Below the pieces are notes generated by a model. The model was not told where the DNA came from. It did no database searches and saw nothing but the letters and a program-made list of their open reading frames with translations. Made by a program: the position numbers and the translations under genes. A stretch of 5,582 nucleotides of DNA from assembly GCA_002084385.1 (NCBI GenBank), contig NBLS01000096.1, forward strand, positions 1 through 5,582. The letters are read 5' to 3'. This stretch comes from Desulfobacteraceae bacterium 4572_19. Lineage in GTDB: Bacteria; Desulfobacterota; Desulfobacteria; Desulfobacterales; NBLS01. This document shows positions 1-5,582 of the stretch, piece by piece; the stretch's first letter is position 1; each line of letters begins with the position of its first letter.

Positions 1-452
1 TAAAACATGGCAAAAAGAGCTTTTTCCCTGAGATCCTTTCCAACTTGCGGACCAACCATTTCTACCCTGCGTATATCAGGAGTATTGCCGGTGGATTTTT
101 TAATGGCAGTTTGAATCTCTTCAGCAAAATTTGCACCTTCTGAATTCTTCACGTTAGAAAAAGCCTTACTTAGACGGATTAAATATTCGTTATCTTCTGC
201 ATCTCCAAATTGCTGTACAGAGGGTTTGTTAAAATTTGCATTGGCCAAGCCTTTTTTTACATCATCAATAGTAACAGGCTCGGTAAATTTAATTTGTATT
301 AATGTACCGCCAACAAAATCCACACCAAGATTGGGGCCACTGTGGATAACAAGAGATGCTACGCTTATTAGCAAGGCTGCCAGAGAAATAATAAAACCTA
401 TATTTTTTTTTCCAATAATATTTAAGTTTATGCCGGGTTTAATAAATTGCAT
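1..452 (-). CDS. secF: Protein translocase subunit SecF, N-terminal part (runs off the left edge)
   Basis: SecF is an inner-membrane protein that pairs with SecD and uses the proton-motive force to help pull exported proteins out of the SecYEG channel. Only the first 150 residues are in the window. They include a first membrane segment at about residues 17-36, the family motif GVDFVGG (43-49) at the start of the periplasmic P1-type domain, and the conserved stretch EMVGPQVGKDLREKA (131-145), which normally sits just before the second membrane segment. The ATG at 452-450 is chosen because AAGGA lies 8 nt upstream and the product starts as SecF proteins usually do. The gene begins 34 nt after the secD stop, so it is very likely co-transcribed with secD. 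The reading frame is intact up to the window edge. The identification is firm; the remaining membrane segments lie outside the window. Confidence 0.96.
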   Translation of the reverse strand, partial: MQFIKPGINLNIIGKKNIGFIISLAALLISVASLVIHSGPNLGVDFVGGTLIQIKFTEPVTIDDVKKGLANANFNKPSVQQFGDAEDNEYLIRLSKAFSNVKNSEGANFAEEIQTAIKKSTGNTPDIRRVEMVGPQVGKDLREKALFAMF

Positions 453-460
453 TAATAAAT

Positions 461-465
461 TCCTT
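461..465 (-). promoter_or_regulatory. Shine-Dalgarno site of secF
   Basis: AAGGA on the minus strand, 8 nt before the secF ATG and inside the 34-nt secD-secF spacer. It supports the chosen start and independent ribosome loading on secF within the operon. Confidence 0.75.
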
Positions 466-486
466 TTAGAAATTTAAGAATAGGCA

Positions 487-2064
487 TTAAATGCTTATTC
501 TACTAATTTTTAAGTTTGTTAATAAAAAATTAAAAATACTTTTTGAAATAAAAAGTGCTGTAAAGAGACTTGCAATAATACCAAGACCTAAGGTGACTGC
601 AAAACCTTTTACAGGACCGGTTCCAAATTGAAAGAGCACAACTGCAACAATAAGAGTTGTTATATTAGCGTCTAATATTGTAAGAGTTGCTTTATTGAAG
701 CCGGCTTCAACAGATGCCTTTGGCGTTTTTCCTGAATAAATTTCTTCTCTTATACGCTCAAAAATAAGAACATTGGAATCTACCGCCATACCAATTGTTA
801 ATATTATTCCTGCAATACCAGGTAAGGTTAAAGTTGCCTGAAATGCAGCAAGTCCGGCTGCTATAAGAAGGATATTTAGAATAAGAGCAACATCGGCAAT
901 AAGACCTGCTCCCTTATAATAAATTATCATAAAGCATATAACTAAAAGACCACCAACTAACATGGAAAGAAGACCTTTTCTTATGGAATCTGCACCAAGG
1001 GTTGGACCGACTGTTCTCTCTTCAATAATTTTTACAGGGGCAGGCAAGGCACCGGCACGGAGAATAATAGCAAGGTCTCGTGCCTCTTCCATGGTAAAAC
1101 TGCCTGTTATTCTAGCACTGCCACCGGCTATTCTATCTTGAATTACAGGGGCAGAATATATTGTTGTGTCAAGCACGATTGCAAGACGTTTTTTAATATT
1201 CTCCCCGGTGATTTTGGCAAAAATTCTACCGCCTTTTTTATCAAATTCAATGAAAACATAGGGTTCATTGTATTGTGAATCTATTTTTACCATGGCATTT
1301 GTAAGGGAGCTACCATCTAACAAGGTTCTTTTCTTTAGTAAAAAAGGTGTTTTTATCTCTCTGTTTGTTGCAGGGTCTCTTTTTACTTGATAAAGAACTT
1401 CACATCCAGGTGGAACTGTTCCGGCAATAGCAGCTTGAAGGTCATGTGTATCATCAACTAATTTAAAATCAAGCCGAGCAGTTTTGCCAATAAGAGACTT
1501 GGCTCTTTTTGTATCTTTAATGCCCGGAAGCTGAATTAGAATTCTATTGCTTCCCTGAATACGAATATCAGGTTCACTTACACCAAATTCATCAATACGG
1601 TTTCTGATAGTTTCAAGAGCCTGCTCCGTAGCCATCTTTTTAATGTAATCTTTTTCTGTTTCAGGAAGATCAAGTACCATAAGTGTGGTGTCGTTTTCTG
1701 TGGAATCTGAAACTATAAGAAGGTTTCTGAAATCATCGTTAAGAAGGGAGTTGAATTTATTTAAATTCTCTTCTCCTTTAATAGTTACAGAAATCTCATG
1801 TTTATCTGTGGTTGCAAGTTTTTCAAATCTAATTCGTTGTTTCCTAAGAAGAGTTTTCATCTCGTGTGTAGTGCGCTCCATTGTACTGTGAACAGCTTTT
1901 TCTGTTTCAACTTCCAATACAAGATGCATACCGCCTTGTAAATCAAGACCAAGATTGATTTTCTTGTGTGGCCAACAATTATCGTACACTGTTGGAAGAA
2001 CGTAAACAATAGCTACGATAATAACTGCAACAATAGCTATTGCTCTCCATGAAAAATTTTTCAA
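487..2064 (-). CDS. secD: Protein translocase subunit SecD
   Basis: SecD is the large subunit of the SecDF complex, which uses the proton gradient to drive late steps of Sec-dependent export from the periplasmic side of the inner membrane. The 525 residues show an N-terminal membrane segment (about 7-24), the LGLDLQGGMHLVLEVE motif (38-53) that opens the periplasmic domain, and P1 elements such as ETIRNRIDEFGVSEPDI (151-167). A cluster of about five membrane segments fills roughly 363-510. The GMAVDSNVLIFERIREE motif (425-441) contains D429, which matches the membrane aspartate implicated in proton transfer (E. coli D519). Length is normal for SecD homologues that lack the larger insertions, and no frameshift is seen. 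The start is a TTG at 2064-2062: AAGGAA lies 6 nt upstream, and the next in-frame Met is residue 46, inside the GGMHL motif. It sits 36 nt after yajC and 34 nt before secF, as in the usual yajC-secD-secF operon. Confidence 0.97.
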   Translation of the reverse strand: MKNFSWRAIAIVAVIIVAIVYVLPTVYDNCWPHKKINLGLDLQGGMHLVLEVETEKAVHSTMERTTHEMKTLLRKQRIRFEKLATTDKHEISVTIKGEENLNKFNSLLNDDFRNLLIVSDSTENDTTLMVLDLPETEKDYIKKMATEQALETIRNRIDEFGVSEPDIRIQGSNRILIQLPGIKDTKRAKSLIGKTARLDFKLVDDTHDLQAAIAGTVPPGCEVLYQVKRDPATNREIKTPFLLKKRTLLDGSSLTNAMVKIDSQYNEPYVFIEFDKKGGRIFAKITGENIKKRLAIVLDTTIYSAPVIQDRIAGGSARITGSFTMEEARDLAIILRAGALPAPVKIIEERTVGPTLGADSIRKGLLSMLVGGLLVICFMIIYYKGAGLIADVALILNILLIAAGLAAFQATLTLPGIAGIILTIGMAVDSNVLIFERIREEIYSGKTPKASVEAGFNKATLTILDANITTLIVAVVLFQFGTGPVKGFAVTLGLGIIASLFTALFISKSIFNFLLTNLKISRISI

Positions 2065-2070
2065 TTTACT

Positions 2071-2076
2071 TTCCTT
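2071..2076 (-). promoter_or_regulatory. Shine-Dalgarno site that fixes the TTG start of secD
   Basis: AAGGAA on the minus strand, 6 nt before a TTG. No ATG or GTG start is available nearby that would keep the N-terminal membrane segment, so this site decides the secD start. Confidence 0.75.
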
Positions 2077-2100
2077 TCTTAAACTGGTCTGTATTTAATT

Positions 2101-2412
2101 TTATTGTTTAACGGCCGATATATTTCCACGAGTAACCTTGATGCGTACCTTTTCTGCAATTTCCATGGTTACCGTAGAATCATCAGTTGAAGTTATTCGT
2201 CCATGAATACCCCCTGTTGTAATTACAGCATCCCCTTTTTTAAGGTTACTTACCATATTTTGATGCTCTTTGGTTTTCTTCTGTTGGGGTCTTATGAGAA
2301 GAAAATAGAAAATAACAAACATTAAAATAAGCGGAATAAATGAGCTTAAAGCTCCTGCCTGAGAAGCTCCCTGCATTCCGTTTTCCCCCATCGCATATGC
2401 TATACCATTCAA
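2101..2412 (-). CDS. yajC: Preprotein translocase accessory subunit YajC
   Basis: YajC is a small inner-membrane protein that associates with SecDF (and, in E. coli, with YidC) in the holo-translocon; it is usually dispensable and its exact role is unsettled. The 103-residue product has a short N-terminal tail rich in Gly, Met and Ala, one membrane segment at about residues 24-40, and then the hallmark RPQQKK motif (41-46). The cytoplasmic domain carries the family pattern LKKGDAVITTGGIHGRI (57-73). The start is a TTG at 2412-2410, with a strong AAGGAGGT 6 nt upstream. An in-frame ATG exists at codon 8 but has no ribosome binding site of its own. It is the first gene of the yajC-secD-secF group, 36 nt before secD. 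A 258-nt gap separates it from the LysM-like gene upstream, so it probably has its own promoter. Confidence 0.95.
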   Translation of the reverse strand: MNGIAYAMGENGMQGASQAGALSSFIPLILMFVIFYFLLIRPQQKKTKEHQNMVSNLKKGDAVITTGGIHGRITSTDDSTVTMEIAEKVRIKVTRGNISAVKQ

Positions 2413-2418
2413 GATATT

Positions 2419-2426
2419 ACCTCCTT
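2419..2426 (-). promoter_or_regulatory. Strong Shine-Dalgarno site that fixes the TTG start of yajC
   Basis: AAGGAGGT on the minus strand, 6 nt before TTG. It is the best ribosome binding site in the window and favours the TTG over the in-frame ATG seven codons downstream. Confidence 0.85.
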
Positions 2427-2431
2427 TTATT

Positions 2432-2450
2432 GGGGATTAAAATTTTCCCC
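2432..2450 (-). repeat. Short inverted repeat just upstream of the yajC ribosome binding site
   Basis: GGGGA and TCCCC arms (5 bp) flank a 9-nt AT-only loop, ending 5 nt before the yajC Shine-Dalgarno sequence. In RNA it would be a small hairpin beside the ribosome site. Its GGGG arm with the preceding GT (2447-2452) could instead pair with CCCCAC at 2615-2620 on transcripts that start far enough upstream. A regulatory role is inference only. Confidence 0.35.
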
Positions 2451-2464
2451 ACCATAAATTTAAG

Positions 2465-2491
2465 GTTCGTGAGGTGTAACCATTCACGAAC
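2465..2491 (-). repeat. Perfect 8-bp inverted repeat in the yajC leader
   Basis: GTTCGTGA (2465-2472) and TCACGAAC (2484-2491) are exact reverse complements around an 11-nt loop. There is no T-tract on its 3' side in either direction, so it does not look like an intrinsic terminator. It could be an RNA hairpin in the yajC leader or a protein-binding site in DNA. Confidence 0.5.
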
Positions 2492-2518
2492 AAAAAATGA
2501 GATTTTTTGGTAATCTCA
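2492..2518 (-). terminator. Weak intrinsic-terminator-like hairpin with T-tract
   Basis: On the minus strand TGAGATT and AATCTCA form a 7-bp perfect stem around a 7-nt loop, followed by a run of six T after one A (a stem base). The stem has only two G-C pairs, so it is weak. It lies about 150 nt after the LysM-like gene and about 80 nt before yajC. It could end the upstream transcript. If the promoter proposed at 2535-2563 is real, it would instead sit in the yajC leader as an attenuator-like element. Confidence 0.35.
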
Positions 2519-2534
2519 ACTCTAATAGTTGTTT

Positions 2535-2563
2535 TTATTATGCACAAAGGCTGATTGTGTAAA
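2535..2563 (-). promoter_or_regulatory. Possible sigma-70-type promoter for yajC-secD-secF
   Basis: TTTACA (minus strand, 2563-2558) matches the -35 consensus at five of six bases. It is followed by CATAAT (five of six, 15-nt spacer) or TAATAA (three of six, 17-nt spacer). The spacing and match cannot both be ideal, so confidence is low. If used, transcription would begin near 2530 and give a yajC leader of about 115 nt holding all three hairpins. Confidence 0.3.
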
Positions 2564-2670
2564 AGATAAAACATTGGTGAACACCTTAAATGAGTCCTCA
2601 CCTGAACTCTTACCGTGGGGTTCATATCGTGGCTGAATATATAATGCAAGGAGTTTTTTAAATTTTATAT

Positions 2671-3720
2671 TTATTGCTGGGCTGGTAACCATATTGTTTC
2701 ACCATCAAACTGGATATTGTCTGCTTGTGAATAATCAATCTGGTTTAGCATACTAAAAACCTCATTCATGTTATAAACAACAATTTTACTCATAGGTTCA
2801 ATTATGTTTAGGTTAAAATCAATCTTATGTTCAAGTATATTATAAATGGAAACCATTTGCTCTGAAAATTTAAGGAGCTTGCCAATTCCAGAGCTAAAAC
2901 CTTCTTTCGTAGGTTCATCTGCACGGGAAGTAAGCACAATTCCTTTTCGGTTAAAATAATCTTTTAGTAACCTGAAATGGATATTCCAGATGTTATCTCC
3001 AGCCTGAACCACATAAATTCCATATTCTTTAATTTCTTTTTCGGTAGCATTCGTTTGAGACGTGCTGTTAGTTAATCCATTGCCGGTATCGCTTTTAATC
3101 TCTTTGTTACTATTTTTCCCACTACGCTCACTCTCTTTTATGTTTGTTTTGCTGATATTTTTGCTGTCCTCTTTTGTAAAACCATCCTCCTTGATACTTT
3201 TTTGAGTGATAGCTTTTTCAAATATAACATTTTCGGTGATTTCTGTATCAATATCGGTATTTACATTAACGTTAGGGCTATCAATAGTAGAATTGATATT
3301 GGCGTTACTATCAGTATTTGTAATATCTCTTTCTAATAAGCCACCTTTATTTATTATTGCTTTTTCGAGAATTTCCTGCATTGAGATAGTAACTTTTCCA
3401 ACCTTGAATTTTTCATCGGACCTGACAATTAAATCTATTCCTCCGTCAACCCCATATTTTAATTTACGTTCATTGGTGATATCAATTGTCTTTTGATCAT
3501 TTTCCAGATTGTTATAATCTAGCACTGTTTTATTGGTTACCGGAATTTTAACTTTTTTTTGCGATATATGTTTGTCTTTTTTTATAGCAGGAGCAGAAAC
3601 TATTGTTTGATTTGTTTTAAAGTACTGTTTTGCAAATACCACCACAAGCACAAGTGTTATAAAAAATAGTATTAAATAGACTGTTTTTTTCTTTAAAGTA
3701 GTATTTTTAAAAAATCTCAT
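2671..3720 (-). CDS. Membrane-anchored protein with a LysM-like C-terminal domain
   Basis: I do not recognise a named gene. The 349-residue product has a basic N-terminus, one hydrophobic segment (about 13-30) that would anchor it in the inner membrane with the rest outside, and no lipobox cysteine. A small folded-looking patch (about 86-131) is followed by a long polar linker rich in Asn, Thr, Ser, Asp and Lys (about 132-228). The C-terminal part starts with YGIYVVQAGDNIWNIHFRLL (233-252), which resembles the first half of a LysM module that binds peptidoglycan-type glycans. The second half may be the NLNIIEPMSKIVVYNMNEV stretch (303-321), which implies an insertion of some 45 residues. The ATG at 3720 is preceded only by a weak GAG-containing site. 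It lies 104 nt after rng with no clear terminator between, so it may be co-transcribed with rng. A cell-envelope role is inferred from the domain and anchor only. Confidence 0.8.
   Translation of the reverse strand: MRFFKNTTLKKKTVYLILFFITLVLVVVFAKQYFKTNQTIVSAPAIKKDKHISQKKVKIPVTNKTVLDYNNLENDQKTIDITNERKLKYGVDGGIDLIVRSDEKFKVGKVTISMQEILEKAIINKGGLLERDITNTDSNANINSTIDSPNVNVNTDIDTEITENVIFEKAITQKSIKEDGFTKEDSKNISKTNIKESERSGKNSNKEIKSDTGNGLTNSTSQTNATEKEIKEYGIYVVQAGDNIWNIHFRLLKDYFNRKGIVLTSRADEPTKEGFSSGIGKLLKFSEQMVSIYNILEHKIDFNLNIIEPMSKIVVYNMNEVFSMLNQIDYSQADNIQFDGETIWLPAQQ
3229..3321 (-). other. Low-complexity linker segment of the LysM-like protein
   Basis: Residues 134-164 consist almost entirely of Asn, Asp, Thr, Ser, Ile and Val in an alternating polar/aliphatic pattern (for example VNVNTDIDTEIT). 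This is part of the presumed disordered spacer between the membrane anchor and the C-terminal domain and is likely to vary in length between relatives. Confidence 0.6.
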
Positions 3721-3824
3721 ATTATCTCTACATAATTAAAATATTATCGTATTTTGAGTTTTCACAACGTAATCCAATTAGGTATATCAGCATTTAAGAA
3801 GTACAAGTTATTTTTTTGTGAGTC
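3721..3824 (-). other. Spacer between rng and the LysM-like gene
   Basis: The 104-nt AT-rich spacer contains no stem with a T-tract on the minus strand. A GATAAT resembles a -10 element but has no good -35 partner. The simplest reading is read-through from rng into the LysM-like gene. Confidence 0.5.
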
Positions 3825-5327
3825 CTAAACACTGTAAATTGATGTTTCCCCGGGAAGCATGGAAGAATCACCTTCAATTATAATGGAAATTTTGTTTTTC
3901 TCTTCAATTTCAATAATCTCACTTCGTTTTAAGTTTAGAAGATAGTCCGCAATATCTACTGGGACAACTCCTTTAAATGTTTTTGTTTCACTTTGAAGTG
4001 TTTCGAGACTAAGTTTTCTTAAAAAAATTAAACCAAGGGATTCTTTGGATCTGATAAGTCCCTTTCCACTGCAATGTTTACATGTTACAAAACTTCCGAA
4101 TGTTATGGCAGGTCTTACCCTCTGTCTTGACATTTCAAGAAGTCCAAACTTTGATATCTTTCCAACCTTTGTTCGGGCCTTATCGCTTTTAAGGTATGTT
4201 TTTATTGTTTTTTCTGTTTCAGATTTATGCTTCATATCTTTCATATCAATAAAATCTATAACAATAAGTCCACCTAAATCACGGAGTCTAAGCTGTCTTG
4301 CTGTCTCTTCTGCAGCTTCTATATTTGTGTGAAAAGCAGTCTCCTCAATTGTTTTTTTCTTTGTGGCTTTTCCAGAATTAACATCAATTGTAACAAGTGC
4401 TTCAGTTTGTTCTATTACAATGGAGCCTCCTGATTTAAGGTCAACCCTATCATCGAAGATAGATGTAATCTGTTTTTCAAGCTGATATTTTGTAAAGATG
4501 GGTTTTGCACCCCTGTATCGTTTTACTATTTTATTTTGTTTGGGTGCTATAATATTTACAAGTTTTTTAACCTCTTTGTAAACAGTTGCATCATCAATTA
4601 AAATTTCTGTAACATCAGGTGCAAGATAATCTCTTATGGAACGAAGGGCAAGATTACTCTCTTTATACAGCAGTGATGGAGCAGGCTGGTTTGCAACTAT
4701 TGCTTTACTATTGATATCTTTCCAGATTCTCATTAAATAACGAAGGTCGTTAGATAGCTGGGTTTTTGTACAATTTTCTCCGGCAGTACGAACAATCAGT
4801 CCGTATCCATCAGAAAGTTTTAAGCCACCCAATATCTCTTTTAAGCGTTTTCTCTCTTTCTCGGTTTCAATCTTTCTGGAAACGCCTTTATTATCGCTTC
4901 CGGGCATTAAAACAAGGTGCCTTCCGGGTAACGATATAAATGTTGTGAGCATAGCTCCTTTTTTCATTATAGGATCTTTTGTTACCTGAACAATTAACTC
5001 CTGCCCACGTTTAATGATCTTTGTAAGATTTCGATTGCCACTGATATTATCAAGAAAGTAGTCACTGTGAATTTCCTGTTTTTGAAGAAAACCGTGTCTA
5101 TCTGCACCATAATCTACAAATACTGCCTGGAGGCTCGGTTCGACCCGTGTAATTATTGCTTTATAGATATTTCCCTGGGTAACCTCTCTCTTTTCAGTTT
5201 CAACATAAAATTCTTCCAATTTATTTTCAGCAACAATAGCAATCCTACACTCTTCAGCATCAATTGCATTAATAAGGATTTTACGAATTACACTTTTACT
5301 TTTTTTTGTTAAGTTCTTACTGGTCAT
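3825..5327 (-). CDS. rng: Rne/Rng family endoribonuclease (RNase G-type length)
   Basis: Single-strand-specific, metal-dependent endoribonuclease that matures rRNA and starts mRNA decay, favouring 5'-monophosphate ends. Domains in order are an S1 RNA-binding region (about 40-135, with GNIYKAIITRVEPSLQAVFVDYG and F70/F80 at the positions of E. coli RNase E F57/F67), an RNase H-like region and the 5' sensor GLIVRTAG (R180, T181). The catalytic DNase I-like part has TIDVNSG (D315, N317) and LGGLIVIDFIDM (D358), matching E. coli RNase E D303, N305 and D346. The zinc-link CKHC is at 416-419. At 500 residues it ends soon after the catalytic core, so it lacks the long RNase E scaffold; RNase G is the closest name, but the two are not always separable outside enterobacteria. 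The ATG at 5327 is fixed by an in-frame TAA two codons upstream. It has no good Shine-Dalgarno site, only GGTAAAAT before the ATG. Confidence 0.95.
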   Translation of the reverse strand: MTSKNLTKKSKSVIRKILINAIDAEECRIAIVAENKLEEFYVETEKREVTQGNIYKAIITRVEPSLQAVFVDYGADRHGFLQKQEIHSDYFLDNISGNRNLTKIIKRGQELIVQVTKDPIMKKGAMLTTFISLPGRHLVLMPGSDNKGVSRKIETEKERKRLKEILGGLKLSDGYGLIVRTAGENCTKTQLSNDLRYLMRIWKDINSKAIVANQPAPSLLYKESNLALRSIRDYLAPDVTEILIDDATVYKEVKKLVNIIAPKQNKIVKRYRGAKPIFTKYQLEKQITSIFDDRVDLKSGGSIVIEQTEALVTIDVNSGKATKKKTIEETAFHTNIEAAEETARQLRLRDLGGLIVIDFIDMKDMKHKSETEKTIKTYLKSDKARTKVGKISKFGLLEMSRQRVRPAITFGSFVTCKHCSGKGLIRSKESLGLIFLRKLSLETLQSETKTFKGVVPVDIADYLLNLKRSEIIEIEEKNKISIIIEGDSSMLPGETSIYSV

Positions 5328-5389
5328 ATTTTACCAATTATATATTTTAATACTATCCATAAATTAGAGATTTTATTAATTCCCACCAT
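5324..5389 (-). other. 21-codon upstream reading frame overlapping the rng start (unproven)
   Basis: An ATG at 5389 opens 21 codons (starting MVGINKISNLWIVLKYI) and ends in a TGA that shares bases with the rng ATG (ATGA at 5327-5324), a geometry typical of translational coupling. It has no Shine-Dalgarno sequence. The ATG is embedded in the same GGTAAAATATG 11-mer as the rng ATG. It may be chance in an AT-rich leader. Confidence 0.25.
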
Positions 5390-5397
5390 ATTTTACC
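5325..5397 (-). repeat. 11-bp direct repeat in the rng leader
   Basis: GGTAAAATATG occurs at 5397-5387 and again at 5335-5325 on the minus strand, 62 nt apart. The second copy includes the rng start codon and the first includes the ATG of the 21-codon frame. Both copies lie downstream of the predicted promoter, so they would be in the mRNA. Confidence 0.6.
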
Positions 5398-5433
5398 GGA
5401 AAATAATATAATCACGATTACTAACTAAGTCAC

Positions 5434-5462
5434 CTTATATATAAATATGGTAGCAAAGTCAA
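5434..5462 (-). promoter_or_regulatory. Predicted sigma-70-type promoter of rng
   Basis: TTGACT (5462-5457) and TATAAG (5439-5434) on the minus strand are separated by exactly 17 nt, each matching consensus at five of six bases. The 30 or so bases upstream are almost pure A/T (5463-5498), as in an UP element. Transcription would start near 5427, about 100 nt before the rng ATG. Confidence 0.65.
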
Positions 5463-5558
5463 TACTTTTAATTAAGTAATTAATTATTTTTAATTTATAG
5501 ACAGTCAGATAAGGGTTCACCAAACAATAAATTGTATTATATAGTGAAAATAAAGGAT

Positions 5559-5582
5559 AAAATAAAAAATAAAATAAAAAAT
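5559..5582. repeat. AT-only 12-bp tandem repeat at the window edge
   Basis: AAAATAAAAAAT is repeated twice without mismatch and may continue beyond the window. On the minus strand it is a T-rich run that could belong to the end of an upstream gene's terminator region, but no stem is visible in the window. Confidence 0.5.

Larger units (their letters stand above)
2413..2670 (-). other. Non-coding gap between the LysM-like gene and yajC
   Basis: This 258-nt stretch has no convincing gene. It holds, in transcription order: an imperfect GAGTTC/GGACTC inverted repeat (2592-2609, one G-U pair), the possible promoter, the T-tract hairpin, the 8-bp inverted repeat and the small hairpin before the yajC ribosome site. 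An open frame of 45 codons from ATG 2574 to stop 2437 has an AAGGTG ribosome-site-like sequence 7 nt upstream. However, its peptide has no signal sequence or recognisable motif, so I do not call it a gene. Confidence 0.6.

Noticed and set aside
226..477. Plus-strand 83-codon frame
   Set aside because: It lies antisense to the secF start, which has strong family motifs; the frame is a shadow.
2465..2491. tRNA T-arm, suggested by GTTCG
   Set aside because: No matching acceptor, D-arm or anticodon stem can be built around it; it is a simple inverted repeat.
2437..2649. 70-codon minus-strand frame between the LysM-like gene and yajC read from its first TTG
   Set aside because: The TTG at 2649 has no ribosome site, and the peptide shows no domain, signal or membrane segment. 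Only the shorter form from ATG 2574 deserves a mention, and that too is unproven.
2648..2653. CTCCTT on the minus strand complementary to the yajC Shine-Dalgarno sequence
   Set aside because: Six complementary bases about 220 nt away are easily expected by chance, and they would be absent from transcripts starting at the proposed yajC promoter.
3206..3496. Plus-strand 96-codon hydrophobic-looking frame
   Set aside because: It is antisense to the polar, Asn/Asp/Thr-rich linker of the LysM-like protein. Reverse complements of such codons read as Val, Ile, Leu and Ser, which explains the hydrophobicity.
4045..4332. Plus-strand 95-codon frame
   Set aside because: It overlaps the catalytic core and zinc-link region of rng on the other strand and has no ribosome site or recognisable motif.
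5500..5582. Plus-strand promoter and gene start at the right edge (TATATAG and AAAGGA)
   Set aside because: The -35 match is poor and no start codon follows before the window ends.

Overview
The window is a compact stretch of AT-rich bacterial chromosome with every credible gene on the minus strand. In transcription order (right to left) they are a ribonuclease of the RNase E/G family, a membrane-anchored protein with a LysM-like C-terminal domain, yajC, secD and the first 150 codons of secF, which runs off the left edge. The SecD and SecF sequences and the rng/LysM/yajC-secD-secF order resemble sulfate-reducing Desulfobacterales (Desulfobacterota, formerly Deltaproteobacteria). That placement rests on remembered family resemblance, not on a search.

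Right edge (5328-5582): non-coding and very AT-rich. It holds a good sigma-70-type promoter reading left into rng (TTGACT, 17-nt spacer, TATAAG). A leader of about 100 nt follows, with an 11-bp direct repeat and a 21-codon upstream reading frame whose TGA overlaps the rng start codon. The last 24 bases are a 12-bp unit repeated twice. 3825-5327: rng, an RNase G-length enzyme with intact catalytic, 5'-sensor and zinc-link residues. 3721-3824: a short spacer with no convincing terminator or promoter, so rng and the next gene may share a transcript. 2671-3720: the LysM-like protein, with one N-terminal membrane segment, a long polar linker and a C-terminal domain.

2413-2670: a 258-nt gap with a weak terminator-like hairpin, two further inverted repeats and a possible promoter in front of yajC. 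2101-2412, 487-2064 and 1-452: yajC, secD and secF, separated by only 36 and 34 nt and each with its own Shine-Dalgarno sequence. yajC and secD both appear to start with TTG.

YajC, SecD and SecF form the accessory membrane complex that works with SecYEG/SecA and uses the proton gradient to help finish protein export across the inner membrane. The upstream RNase probably processes rRNA and mRNA, and the LysM-like protein may act at the cell envelope. The window is mostly ordinary housekeeping sequence. The best leads are in the two non-coding leaders, before rng and before yajC, and in the unstudied LysM-like protein. I saw no mobile element, CRISPR array, tRNA or rRNA.
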